Shown: positions 1-12,235 of the stretch, piece after piece
How the letters are laid out: each line of letters opens with the position of its first letter
Numbering within the stretch: position 1 is the stretch's first letter
Program-made: the position numbers and the translations under genes
DNA from: Tigriopus japonicus
Taxonomy: Eukaryota > Arthropoda > Copepoda > Harpacticoida > Harpacticidae
Assembly (NCBI GenBank): GCA_010645155.1
Contig: JAAGOF010000095.1
Location: 18,586-82,585, forward strand
Direction of reading: 5' to 3'
Length of the DNA: 64,000 bases
Notes under the pieces: model-generated
What the model saw: the letters and a program-made list of their open reading frames with translations, nothing else
Database searches by the model: none
What the model was told of the DNA's origin: nothing

Positions 1-151
1 TGAGGGTTTTTTTTCCTTGTGCCTAAAAGAGCCAAGTTTTAGCTTTCAAAAATCTACAACTAAAGTGAGAGCTTCATTCCGTTCTTAAAGTGACGGCAAA
101 TAGGTCGACAATCATTTTTGCTCCAAGCACTTTGGTGGATTCCTGGAGATC

Positions 152-450
152 ATGACCATCTCTCACGTTACCATGGTCTACGACACCAAGAAGAGGCGTG
201 AGTTTTCCGGGGACAGCTTGAAGACGAAGTCTGGGAGTGGGAGCACCTACAAGATCGTCATGGACAATCTTCTAATCAAAAGCAAGAGGATCCTGCCATT
301 CTAATTGACTTAGCGCCTCACAGTGGGGGCAAATGGGTACTTGGAGGTCATGAAACAGACAGTGAAGCCTTGATTGATGCCACATATTCAGATGGCCCCT
401 ATTGATGGCAACGGGCAAGTGTGAAGGTACCAAGGCACCGGAATTCAATC
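152..450 (+). pseudogene. Decayed mariner-like transposase fragment
   Basis: Translating the plus strand in shifting frames gives a short stretch that reads like the central catalytic region of a mariner-family transposase. A G-x-NGYLEVMKQTVKP segment (about 335-378) resembles the conserved 'YLxVLKxxVKPW' part, and a DATYSDGPY segment in another frame follows at about 376-403. Stop codons at about 302-314 and at least one frame change break it. No terminal inverted repeats were seen. It is a dead remnant upstream of TMEM161. The family call rests on motif recall only; other DDE transposases are possible. Confidence 0.4.
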
Positions 451-676
451 AGAAACGCCTGGTCGCCCTGACGTTGCTTTTGTTGTTGTTGTTTATGTTG
501 ATGCGAGAGGAGAGGAAAAGGGTCCTCGTTAAGGCCGGAAACCAAGACCGGGCTCATCTTTGACCGTTTACTTTCGGCAACCGATTCATATAAACCGCGG
601 CGGGTCGACTGCCAATTGGCCCGTTGTTCACGTGCCTGTCCATCAACAAACGCTCTTCAACAACAACGAAAAAAAA

Positions 677-2632
677 ATGGTGAGCACCCACCGTACTACC
701 TCGACATTTGCCAACCAAACATCTGATTTTAAATCCTATATTACCGGCTTTTTCAATCACCCTCATTGACACGGATCTAATCCGTAATTTAGGGCGATTT
801 CTCTCATTTTTTTGAAATCCAGTGAATGTCTTCCTAGAAAACTGCGGATCAACGGGACAGAAAGAATCCTTTTCGTTTCAGGCCGTGTTGGGCATTCAGA
901 TTGTAATTACGATGATCATGGCCTCGCTCATGTCCAAGATCGGTCCGTTCTGCTCGTTGGCCCGGTGGTTGCTCACCTCGTCGGGATTGATCCGTTATCA
1001 GCATCCCACGGACGAAGAGCTCAAGATTCTGGCCAAAATCCCGCTGAAAGAGCCCAAGAAGGCCTCAGCCAAGTCCGGTCGGGTTCCCAAAAAGTTCCTG
1101 ATGGCGGCCAATCAGACCGACCAACTCGAGACGTTTAACGTACCGCGGAACTTGGACATCCAATTAGATGTGGCGCCCGTGTTGGCCGTGGACGTGGTCC
1201 AACTCCGATTCTACGCCGAGTATCAATGGCTGGTGGATTTTGCCGCCCACGCCTTGGGCGTGTATGTCCTCACCGAGGTCTACTTGTATTGTTTCCCGGC
1301 GCGTGCCATGCAAGAGGTCAATTTGAGCATGGTGTGGTGCTTCCTGGTGGCCGGCTTCGCTTACAAGATCTTAATCTCGCTCAATCGGCTATATTTCCAA
1401 ATGGAAGAAGGCGGAGAACGGTCCTTGGTCATCGTCATGGGTTTCATTTATCTCCTGTTTGCCATGATGGTTCTCATCGTGCACGAGGACACCTTAGAGA
1501 CGGGATTAGACGAGGCTTATGCGAGTTTCAATCAATCGGCCGCAGCATTTCTGGCCGATAATGCGGGCTTAGATTCCAGGTAGAGTATGGAAATGATGGC
1601 GAGTAATTTTATCAGTCTAATTGCATATTTGGATGCTCCGTTGTTGTAGCGGTCCGGCCTCCAAACTGGTGCTCAAGTTCTTCATTGCATTGTGGTGCGG
1701 CTCGATTGGAGCTTTGTTTACGTTTCCGGGCTTGCGATTGGCCAAGATGCAATGGGACGTACTCAAACACACTGAGGGATCGGGTCCCAAAAGTGTGCTC
1801 ATTCACACCTCATTTGTGGCTCCTCTGTTGCTGACCACGCTCTGGATCAAGCCTTTGAGCCGAGATTACTTGACCGATCGAGTGTTCCAGGGCATGGATG
1901 GACCACTCTTCACCGAGAACCAATTCGAGAGCTTCCGTTTGATCATGATCCTGGTGGTGGTCTTGCTTCGTTTAGCCGTGATGCCGACCTATTTGCAATC
2001 CTATTTGAACATTGCCTTTTACAAAATGGAGGAGCTGAAACAAGAAGCCGGCAAAATTAATAATCTGGAAATGCAACGGCGAGTGGCACGAGTTTTTTAC
2101 TATTTATGCGTGGTAAGTTTATATATTTTCGATGCGCTACTCTACGATTGCGACTGTCATCACTTTGCTTGTCCCCAGGTAACATTGCAATACATTGCGC
2201 CCATGGTCTTGATATTCTTTTCATCGCTTATGTACAAAACTATGGGAGGAGGAAGTTGGACGGGGATGTGGTCCGACCTAGATGATATCTCGTCGTCGAT
2301 GCCTTCCAATAGCCCTGAAACGCCTGTATACAGCCACACCTCTCAACTGGGTGATGGTCAATTTTCACTAGCGTGGCAATCGCTCAAACAGGTACGGTGT
2401 AGGGTGTTACCATTATCAATTTTATTGAGAGTCATTCGTCTGCCGATAAAAATGGGAATTGCGTTTAACACTTGCCCATTTTGCCAAAATGCTCTTAAAT
2501 CCACGTCGATTTCAGGTGTTCACTCCTGACGTGTTCAGAGGACTTTTGGGCTTTTCCACGTGGTGGTGCTGCCTCTCCTGGTTTTTGTCTTCAGCCATTG
2601 GAATTTTGTACCAAACCTATTTTGACTCATGA
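677..2632 (+). CDS. TMEM161B: Transmembrane protein 161 (TMEM161A/B family)
   Basis: Multi-pass membrane protein of the conserved TMEM161 family; its molecular activity is poorly known. Coding exons: 677-679, 882-1579, 1650-2112, 2179-2391 and 2516-2632, all with GT/AG introns and agreeing phases, giving 497 aa against about 487 in human TMEM161B. Family hallmarks are clear: SLARWLL, YQHPT-EEL, EYQWLVDF, FPGLRLA, ARVFYYLCV, LQYIAP and the C-terminal FRGLL-F-TWW. Several hydrophobic segments fit the known polytopic topology. The first coding exon holds only the ATG, followed directly by a GTGAGC donor; exon 2 then starts AVLGIQ, matching the family N-terminus after the initiator Met. The intron at 2113-2178 is 66 bp, a multiple of three, and has no stop, so a naive ORF reads through it. 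A possible ATTAAA poly(A) signal lies at 2735-2740. CHMP5 converges from the right. Confidence 0.93.
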
Positions 2633-2911
2633 GGTGCCCCCAAGAATCTCTCATAGGCTGAATGAATCTATTATAGTCAAGATCTCAACTCTGTTAGGGC
2701 ATTGGGGAATGTGTCTAAACTCTCCAAGATTTGAATTAAAAACCGCAAATATCCTGACTAGGCACCATACTGCATAGGTTGAAATGTATATTTTTTTCCC
2801 GTTAACTTGACCCCAGAGAGAAAGTGTGGAAAGTTTTCGATAAGTTTTTAAGAGCATACGAAAGATAGAGGTCGTGTGTTCATCCGATGGGAAAACACCA
2901 ATGACAAGATA

Positions 2912-4817
2912 TTATTGGGCTGGAATCTTGGGCAATCCGAATTCGTCCACTTGAACCCCATCTTTATCGGCCACCACGACGCTATCGGCACCGGGTTCCT
3001 TGTCGGGCGCGTTGGGCGCTGAAATCTCGTCTAAATAAGAGGTGTCCTCATCCAAGGCGATATCGTCGCCTAAGGCCTCGAGCTCAGCCTCTAACTCGTC
3101 CTCGTCAATGTCGGGTACGCCGTAAGCCCGACCCAATACTTCCTGCACCTCATTGGCGTCTTCCAACATGTCCGACAAGTCGTCTTGCAAATCCTAGTCG
3201 AGAAAAAAAAACACATATTTAGGCTTTTCATGAGTTTTTCCATTAGGACTCGTGCTATGCCTCAGTAAAAAGACAGAGGCAACAGATCAGAAATGGTATC
3301 TCCAAATAGACTTCATCTATCTAGTTTTATTTCTATGGAAACTAGGTCATGTCATTTCAAATTTCAAGCTCCATCGAACGGGTAAATCAAGAGATTGACA
3401 GCTCGTGAACTTGGCAAAATCACGTGAATGATGATGAGAAACAAGTTGCCCAGTTTGGCATGCCCCTCTTAAGGTTCAAGTTAAAATTGGGACAACAATC
3501 GACTAAAATGGGACGTAATCAGAAAAAGACACCCAATTTTATTACAGCAAACCATATTGAAGGTTTGCACGAGCTATTCAAAACCAAGAAGCACTGAATT
3601 TCTGGAGTGGGAGGCTAACGATGAAAATCATAATATCCAGTAGAATCAATAAAATTGCGTTCTTTCGCAAATAAGACCTTGCTTGTATTGAATAAACTGG
3701 TTATTTCAATTTTCTGCTCAATCGAATGCCGTGGTGAAAAGTAATGCTTTTTTTAAACTTATGTACTGAAGAGAGCGCAGAATGAATGAACTCGCCCTTT
3801 TGTGGTAAAGCAATTACTAGAACAGACTCTGAAATTCCTTCTCGGTAGGATACGTACTGAACTTTAAGAGATTGTAACTTTTGACTTCGACGTTCGATTG
3901 AGCTGAAAATTGAAGTACGCTTTCAAGTCAACATTGACTATGTCCCATTTGCAGAAGAACGCAGTTGATTGGTTCCTACTGGAAATCTTAATTCTTTTCG
4001 CTAGCCTCCAAGTCCAGAGAAATTCAGCGGTTCAAAGTCGCCGTGAATTTTTGAGGCAAGGGCTTAGATTTAGGCTCCGACAAACTTGAATTGCCAATCA
4101 AATTTTACCATCTTGAATCCTTATTTCCTGTCCTTTGTCTGATTTTGGGTGTTTGATTCATTGAAAGTGCTCGGGGTTTTGTCTGTCACTTTCATACTTT
4201 GCGTGAACGCTAAATAACGCGGGTGCTTCATCAATAAAGCGTAGTACGTGTTAAGTACAAGAGTTCAGCTCTTGAGGTTTCATTGATTCTTACCTCGATT
4301 TGCTCGATATTGACGTGCTTAAACTCCTTCTTCATTTGCTTGACGCCCATTTTCATGGCATTGACGGTGGTCTTGGTGTCCTGAAGACTCTGCGTGGCGT
4401 AATTGGTCTGCTCCATGTTGAAGGACTGATTGCGCAGATTGTCGGCCTGCGTCTCGTATTGTTTCTTCTGCTTCAAAACCCGCAGCGCCTTTTGCTTGAC
4501 GGCATTCTTGGCCGGTCCATCGCGCATCTTGGCCATTTGATCGCGATACTTTTTCAGCTCCACGTCCAAACGCGCGATCTTCTTTTCCACGCCCTCAGCT
4601 CGCGAATCCACCTGTCAAGAACAGAAGAAACGAACCCAATCGAATCAAAGAACCGATACGGAGGATCAGAGGGGCTCTGCCGATCCCCGCCAATCTTGAT
4701 CATGCTCATCCCAACGGATTCAAGACGGATTCGGATGTATCGACCTACCGTGCTGATGCAATCCGTGAGATTGGGGGCGGGTTCCTTGGGTTTTCCGCGA
4801 CCGAACATGCGATTCAT
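2912..4817 (-). CDS. CHMP5: Charged multivesicular body protein 5 (ESCRT-III, Vps60)
   Basis: Snf7-family ESCRT-III accessory subunit that, in other animals and yeast, acts on endosomes in multivesicular body formation and binds LIP5/Vta1 to modulate the Vps4 ATPase. Exons on the minus strand in order: 4749-4817, 4294-4611 and 2912-3193, phase 0 at both junctions, giving 222 aa (human 219). The sequence starts [10 protein letters not shown], carries the basic coiled-coil half with [12 protein letters not shown] and QSFNMEQ, and ends in the acidic half with [22 protein letters not shown] and the C-terminal [15 protein letters not shown]. The intron at 3194-4293 is 1.1 kb and shows nothing else recognisable. 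The gene is tail to tail with TMEM161, with 279 bp between the two stop codons. Confidence 0.95.
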
Positions 4818-5990
4818 GATGGAATTCGATTGGATGGATCGTGGGATCGTTCACGGACTCGGAGAGATGGATGGACTGGCTGATTCACGCCAAAGGAGGA
4901 CAAGTGACGTCCGTCTAGGCACCACAATTGATTTGATTTGACTTGACTTTTTTGTCTTTTTTCTCAAGTTGGACGGCTCGAGATTCAGGGTGACCGGAAT
5001 CAAGCCATAATCAAACGGTAGAACGAAATCTTTTCGGGGATTCAATGCTCAAATGGAAAATATGAGCCGTAAAATCGCCTTTCTGTTTATTCATCATTCA
5101 AACCAATTCCATCCTCCACGGTTTGAGTGATGAAATGTCATTTTTGAGAAAAAATAAAGGTTCCTGAGTAAGGATCACCCCCAAAATCGATGGCTATGGG
5201 CTTATCTCACTGAGTCGGATCGTATACGCAGTTTCCCGGCCTGGCTCGTCTTGAAAATTCATTGTACTAGTTGATCTAAACAAACTTTTTGGACAATATA
5301 GTGATGGTCTCGGGCCGAAAGAAAGCATATCAACTCTGTGTGTCTCCAGGCATTTTGAGGAACGTTTGGCCTTCATTTTCAACGAATCATCAAAACTGCA
5401 TGATTTTTGTCGATGTCAGACTTCAAAATACCAACGTGTGTATCTGTGCTTTTGCTCAAACTTTACGTGCACGAGATCGAGACGACACCAAATAATCGTC
5501 TTGCCCCTAATCACTAATGTTTAGATCAAAGTCGGACAGGGTCAGGAAAGTGCCCATCGTAGAAACCTTTGAATCCGACTCACTGAACGGACTCGCCCAT
5601 GACTCATTCAACCCGATCTCGAGAAGAACGATAAGTGGAAGAGGCCAGTTCATGAACTAGCCCGTCCAATATGGTTCTCATGTTCCCATGGGTGCTTATT
5701 TTGTACCAAGGTAGCTCTAGTCTAGCTCTACTTGTTTTTGTGATGATTTCGGAGGTGGAGCCCATCACAGGGTGACGAGAATTTTATTCGAGACGGTGAA
5801 TCAAGTCTCCCTTTGGATATCCTGCAATGTATTCCTATATATATTGATAAATAAATTACCCTTGGTTCGATCCAAAGATGAAAATCAGTGGATGATTCGT
5901 TATATTGTAAATGATTATCGACATGAATTCACTCCCTGATCGTTGACCCTACGACCCAAATCGGTCACCTTTCCCTTGCTCAAACAATTT

Positions 5991-6020
5991 AATAATAATA
6001 ATAATAACAATAACAACAAC
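5991..6020. repeat. (AAT/AAC)n simple repeat
   Basis: Imperfect run of AAT units changing into AAC units, seen directly. No gene is associated. Confidence 0.85.
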
Positions 6021-8166
6021 ATCAAGACTTGAAAGTGCCCTGATCTCATCAACAACTAACTGATTGATAGTGATTCATTGCCACGATTGATAGCTCTAGA
6101 AGGAAAGAGAGAAAGAGTGAAACCGGACGCATCCCTGACATTGAGGCGTTCTTTCCCATTGATTAACCTCGTCCTCCATTGTCCATACATACACCATCCT
6201 TTCCCGTTCAAGCTTCCAATTGGCTTTCCGGTGATATTCAGGTCAGTGATATTGGAACGAAGTGAAATTGGATAGAATATTCGAATTCGGAACTCTGCAA
6301 TATTATTTTCGAGTTCCATAGTCAATTACTCGTACATCTTATAGTTTAGGTTCATTAGCACAGGCTGCTATGGAATGATTTGTTCAGTTCTTAATGTCTT
6401 CAATCGAAATGAAAAAATCGTGGATTCGTTCCAAATTAAATTGACACGAAATCGGCCCATGAGATTTTTATTATAAGTCCAGACAGCTCGGCGGCCTACC
6501 AAAAAGTAGCTTGAGGCCCCATTTAGGCCACGGTCCACTTTTAAGCTGCCTACCCGGTGTTTTAATTGCCACATGTTAAGTTGCTTATGGCGTTGTCCCT
6601 AGATTATTTAGAAATGACATCGTGAAGTCTACTCGCGTTGTAATAAATGAGCTGAGGTGTAAATCGAATTTTTTAAAACCTTCCTTTTCAGATTTTGCTA
6701 GTGTACTTTTTTCAAGGGAAAAAATGATGGTCAGGTATATGTGTTTTAGTTCATCTTGTTAAGTGTTAACCTTAACAAAGGTGAGAGGGGAACAATTAAA
6801 AATTGAATAAAAGTTGACTGAACTATTCTTTTAAGTATATATTTTTTATATTTCCCCACTTTTCCTTGAATTTTTAAATATTTTTGCTGTTTCAAGGAAC
6901 AAGTAAATATTTTCGCGTACATTCTAGTCAAAAAAAATATTTCGGGCAAAATTGAGGAAAAGAAATGAATGACCAATGCTCAAAAGAGCCTTTCCAAAAT
7001 GAACCCAAAATACAATAACTCTACAAAATGGCATGTGTACTAAGAGTATACATTCACGATCAAACCTACTGTCATAAAAGAAAAAACTGCGCCATCTATT
7101 GAGGCAAATTGAAAATTGTTTAAATCAATTACATGTCCAGTTTGCCCCCAAAAACGGCTAAATGCATCAATTTCACTAGGAACAAATTTGGAAAATCGGT
7201 GCACACAGACAAAATTTCCTTGTCAAAAAAAAAATATTTTTTTAAATATTCGGCTTTTTCCCAAATATTTTGGGCTTTTGAAAAAATATATACTGGATAT
7301 TTTGTAACTTTTTGCAAATATTTTTCCGGGCCCTATTTATATCCTTCATTGTGTTGTTGTCCGCTTACAAATGGACTTTCTTTTATCCCTTTGTAATCTC
7401 CGAGTCAAATAAACTTTAACTTGTGCCTAATTTTGGAGGGCCGCAATTTCCACAGGCCAATATCAACAAAAGTACTGGAAACATTTTTTTGTGCAAGTCT
7501 TTTTAAAACTTTGCATCTTCTGTCCCTACTTGAGATGTAGTTATCAATTTTCGATTGAAACGCCGTGCACCTAAAACCCGTTTTTTGGGTAAAATCAATT
7601 AACACGATTTTTTTTTTTGAAAATTTTCACAAGCTCTTAGTGTAATGTGAATTCATATTGCTGATAGATGTTTGAATATAAGTTGAGGATTCTTTTTGCA
7701 AAGTATTAGTTTTGAACACTGTTTTTGACACTGTATACAGTTAAAATGTCCAACTACTAGGCACTGACCACGGTCAATACGGCTTGGACCAAAACTATCA
7801 ATCAACACTGGAAACTAAGCTTTATAAATTCATTCCCAGATGATTTTGTTGATCTCGTTTATAAAAGCCAATGCTAACCGGAATAGTCCAAGCCGTAAGG
7901 ATAATGAAATTAGGATTGAACAACTTCGCACAATCTTCATAGTTTTTGTTTGCGTTAAATTAGCATATTTTTCCCCTGCGCTCTTATAAAAATGTTTTTT
8001 TATTCCTTTCCCAGCCAGTATCATACTCTAATGAATTTTATCACATGTAGGATACATATTAAAATCAGTGATCACCACTCTTGATCCAACGTGCGAACGG
8101 TTTGAACGTGCTGCTGTAAGAATGCCTGAGAAAGTTCACTAGGCATCTTCAGGCATCAGTTTAAAG

Positions 8167-8377
8167 CAGAGGTAGGCAACCGGTGGGCCAAGGCCCACAT
8201 GTGGGCCCAAGGGTGGTCTTTAGTGGGCCCAGGAGTTATGGTGAAAGTCCAAAATGGGCCCGCGAGAAATCCATAGTACTGAGGCACAAAGTTCTTTGAT
8301 CGTAAATTTGTGAGCCCCTGACAACACTTGGTCAAATTTGATGGGCCTTGACCCAAATGTGGTTGCCACCATTTCTG
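8167..8377. mobile_element. hAT-type MITE, copy 1
   Basis: Non-autonomous element of 211 bp. The left end CAGAGGTAGGCAACC pairs with a degenerate right end that begins GGTTGCC and ends in CTG. Imperfect 8-bp flanking duplications (GTTTAAAG at 8159-8166, GTGTGAAG at 8378-8385; 6 of 8 match) fit hAT transposition. The interior is rich in GTGGGCC and shares blocks with the copy at 32830-33023. It has no coding capacity. The antisense ORF across it is a by-product. Confidence 0.7.
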
Positions 8378-9460
8378 GTGTGAAGAAAGATCTAATGAGA
8401 CTCGTGAGAAACGCAAAACAGCTAACAAAAATTATTGACAGATTTTAAAGTGACCCGCGAATATTGAAGGCCACTAAGATCAGCGCGTTGCCCTAAAAAG
8501 TGCTTGAAAAAGAAAGTTTTACTAATGTATTAAACTGAAAGGCATGTTTTTGTTCGTTATCTGCACATTTCCTTTCATAGTGATCATATTGTCATTCAAT
8601 CAACTATTATAAAGTCCCATATTACTCATATTTTGCCTGGTATCCAGTGAATTGGTTTGCATACATGAATAATTCTCATGTCATTTTTATCAGGGCCAAC
8701 TCAATTTTGGAATGGACATATTTATTACAGTTAATACTATGCTGATACATCAAATCAAACGGTGCTTTAAGTTTAAGTAGAGATAGGTTAAGTTTGGTTA
8801 ATCCTTCTTGTGCTGTAATGCGGACATCCATCCGACGGAGAATGGCAAGTGTTGCAATTTGAAAGTGTTTCTCTCGTTGTGTTCAATTCGTCGTCAGTCT
8901 CAAGGACCGGCTTTTTACGTTTGTCCCAGGTGGGAGTTCTGGGATGGATCGTTCCCTTCGGGGTGACATGAATAAAAGGGAGCGGAACACGGAGGACTCC
9001 AGAGTTGACAAAAGTAGTCCAGGCTGCAGTACACTCACTCCTCCATCACAGGAAGAACGGGAAACGGGAGAAAAGGTCCGAAAAAGAGAAGACACGAAGT
9101 GAAGAGGAGCCTCTTCTTACCCTACGTTCCATCCACCTTGAGGATATCCGCCGCCTTAAAAAATGGTGAGGGGCTCCCGCTCTGATTGTGTCGAGAAGAG
9201 AAAGACTCTCAAGTCGATTGGAATAGCAGCGCGTGTGCCATTATAGCCTCGTGTGGGTAGTGGGCACCCGTTCAGGTGAGTCGAGTGATCATGAGACAGC
9301 CAGATTAACGCCGACGCCGATGGCGACGACAAGGTAAAAGTAAATGAGGAAGAAAATCGAGGCGCTGCCGGTTCCAAGCAAGTCCATCACCATCATCATC
9401 ATCATGATCTCCCATCTGTCCATCCCACCTCCACTCAGAAACTCGCTCACCAATGCAACC

Positions 9461-9643
9461 GCTCGTTCGTTCGTTCGTTCCTCCGTTCGTTGTTTCGTTC
9501 GCTCGTTCGTTCGCTCGTTCGTTCGTTGGTTCGGTCCTTCGATCGTGACCGACCGTCCCTCGGCCCGTTCACCCGTCTGTCCGTCCGTCCGTCCGTCCAT
9601 CTATCCATCAGTTCGTTGGCCGTCCCTTGGTTCGTTCATTCGT
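9461..9643. repeat. GTTC/GTCC tetranucleotide repeat tract
   Basis: Degenerate tandem tract of CGTTC/GCTC units followed by a clean (GTCC)n stretch at about 9579-9599. Long Ser/Val/Arg and Arg/Thr/Glu ORFs here on both strands are low-complexity artefacts. Confidence 0.85.
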
Positions 9644-9948
9644 TCACCATTCTTACCAATTTGAGGCTTGTGCTCAGTCGTCGTGCGTAGTTCTTTGAGC
9701 AAGCAAGGTGTGTAACAATACAGCGACTCAACATTCATCATCAGCATAACCAAAGAAAACCTACAATTGGACCCATAACAACCCCACCCAATTTTGCAAG
9801 GTAAGAGAATGGGTCATGGTCTCATTTGGCACTTTGACAGTGTTATGTGTATTGTAAGTGCACCCTTTACCTTTCATACCGCACACTGCACAGCGTGTTT
9901 GTTCTCACGCCTTCTTCACCCAATAGGTCAGGTTCAGTGTCATCACAG

Positions 9949-10052
9949 TCATCATCATCATTATTATCATCATCATCATCAACAAAAACAGCTACTGGCA
10001 CCACTGTTACTATTTCCACCACCACAACTACAACAACGACAGCAACTACACC
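9949..10052. repeat. Mixed CAT/CAA/CCA triplet repeat
   Basis: Triplet-rich purine-pyrimidine tract of CAT, CAA, ACC and ACA units. A tract of very similar make-up recurs 2.2 kb downstream (12141-12235). Confidence 0.8.
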
Positions 10053-12140
10053 ATGACTCGTGTCACGCTTTGGTTCGCATTCGCCCTTTCCAAAAGGGTC
10101 AAGGATGTGTCCCAAAAGCTGTCCTCGAACCCGGTCGCACTCATCTATGAAAGTGCACTAGCACCATCACCACCACCACCCTCTTTTCTTAAACCTATAT
10201 TGCACCACCACCTCCATCATCACAATTCTCAAGTGGCCATGGGAGAAGCACAAATTGTCTTGATTGTTCAAAGTCCTCAAGAATGGGGTCTTTCCGGCTC
10301 GTCTTGGGTGACCTGACCTCTGCGTTGGGGTCGCGTGCCCAGGTAAATTTCTCCGACTTTTTGTCAAGTCCCATGGCTGGCACAACTAAAGCACCTTCCT
10401 TTCTTAATCGTGGGCACATCTACTACTTCTCAGGACCGATTCGTCCTGGTCTCCTTTGCCCCATGTAGTTAGAAAGTATTGCTTCTTTCCCTCGGTGATG
10501 GTATTAAGATTAAGTTCTGGGTCCCCGAGGTCCCCCTTCTTCGTCTTTGCATGCCTAGAACTCACGGCCCTCAAGGCCCTTCCTCGTCTTTCTTCTTTCC
10601 ATTGTTTTATTATAGACGAAGCGCTTGAAATAGTGCAGTCAAACTACAGTTGTTCCAATAATACGTAGAGGGCCTAAAGAACAAAAACGAGCTGAAGGAG
10701 GTCCCACTCCGTCACCCGCTCACTCACTCACTCACGCATTCACGCACTCCCTCATTCCTGACTTTGCCCAAGACGGGACTCGAATATTTTCATACCCAGT
10801 CTCTTTCGAGTGATTCGATTGCCCGAAGTTCGATGTTAATGCCTAGGCGAGAAATTTTCAAAAGTCTGAATTGTAGCTGGAGAGGCAGGGTTCAGCCACT
10901 GACGATCGAGCTTCCAGAAGGAGAAATATGACGCCTGAGCTTAAATTGGGTTAGAGAACCAATATTTTGCCGACTTCAGTCAATTCCATATCGAACCTGC
11001 CTATTTTTGCTAGAGTGAAGGATATTTTCTGCAAGCCGAAGCCTAGGAAGAGTTTGAGCTCATTTGACGATTCAGCAATTGGCATTTTCAACGACACAAA
11101 GCTTCACAAATGCCTTTATGATTGGAGAACGTGGGCTTATTTGAGAAGAAGATATTAGCTGCACCCTTTTCGAAAACCTCAATTTTTTTAAAGGAACATT
11201 CTCTTTAATATAACTTGACTTGTTCACATCGCTCTAAATGGGCTATATTTAAATTGACGAATCAGTCTGTCAAGGAGCTCTCTAGGGTCGACAAAAGAGT
11301 GAATTTCGGGAAACGTCTCAAATTCTTGATGATAAGGAGTGAGAGAAGCACTCCTTCATATCCAATGCATATGATGACACGTTCTTTAAAATTCCACTCA
11401 AATAGGGCGTTCGTGTCGAAGGAGCTGCTTACTGGAAGCGCCCAGCGCTCAATTCTTATCATGAGTTCCTCGTTTTTCTCTCAGTGCTCTGATATGCTGT
11501 TGGTTAAACACGTCTTTAGAAGTTTCATTTGGCCGGAGAAAACAAGAGTAAGGAAAGGTGTCCTTCGACAATTATGAGTATTGTTCAAGTGGTGCTACGA
11601 AGTGAATCTTGTAAACAGTGCTTGCTTGCTTGGATTGGCGATGAATGATGGCCATGGCGTGGCTTTTTTGTCGAATTCCACCCAAATCCCCGTTTCCACA
11701 TCATCATTGTTTGCCTAGAACGCTCCAGTAGCATTTGAAGCAATCAAGTTGGTTCTCAGAGAGATCTGTTGTCTCATTCAGCTTTTTGATACAGACTCAC
11801 CTAACGGAAGTTGGACGTCCGCTTTGGGGGAAATTTGGGCATTATTGTCTTTTCCAAGCTTCCTTTCTTCCGCTGTTCTCGTTCGCTGTCTGATCTACCT
11901 GGTTTGCCTCACTCAATGGTTCATCCGACTCATCCTCAAGCGCCCCGATAACGTGAGTATCACCACCCCACCTACTCCGCCCGTTGTAGTTCACACATCC
12001 ACACTCAGATACTAGTGGGAGACGCGCTACGATATCAAAAGCTGTTGTCGTTCATGGTGCTCACTCACCCTCAGGTTGGGAGGGAAGAGGAACCAACTGT
12101 TTCTTACTTAGCTTGATGTTGTTGTATGTGTATTATTGTT

Positions 12141-12235
12141 ACCTCCATCATCACCACCAGCTATTCCTACTTCTACCTCTATTGCTACTGCCACAACAAC
12201 TACAACAACAACTGCTACCATCATCATCAGCATGG
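12141..12235. repeat. Mixed CAT/ACC/ACA triplet repeat
   Basis: Second mixed triplet tract, similar in make-up to the one at 9949-10052. The apparent Thr-rich and Val-rich ORFs come from it. Confidence 0.8.

Noticed and set aside
5866..5878. GGTTCGATCC, resembling a tRNA B box
   Set aside because: One base short of the consensus, with no A box or acceptor stem around it. No tRNA gene was found anywhere by eye.
8156..8428. 90-codon minus ORF
   Set aside because: Lies across the hAT MITE and has no family match.
11749..12015. 88-codon plus ORF with a hydrophobic segment
   Set aside because: No family recognised and no supporting splice sites or poly(A) signal; treated as chance.
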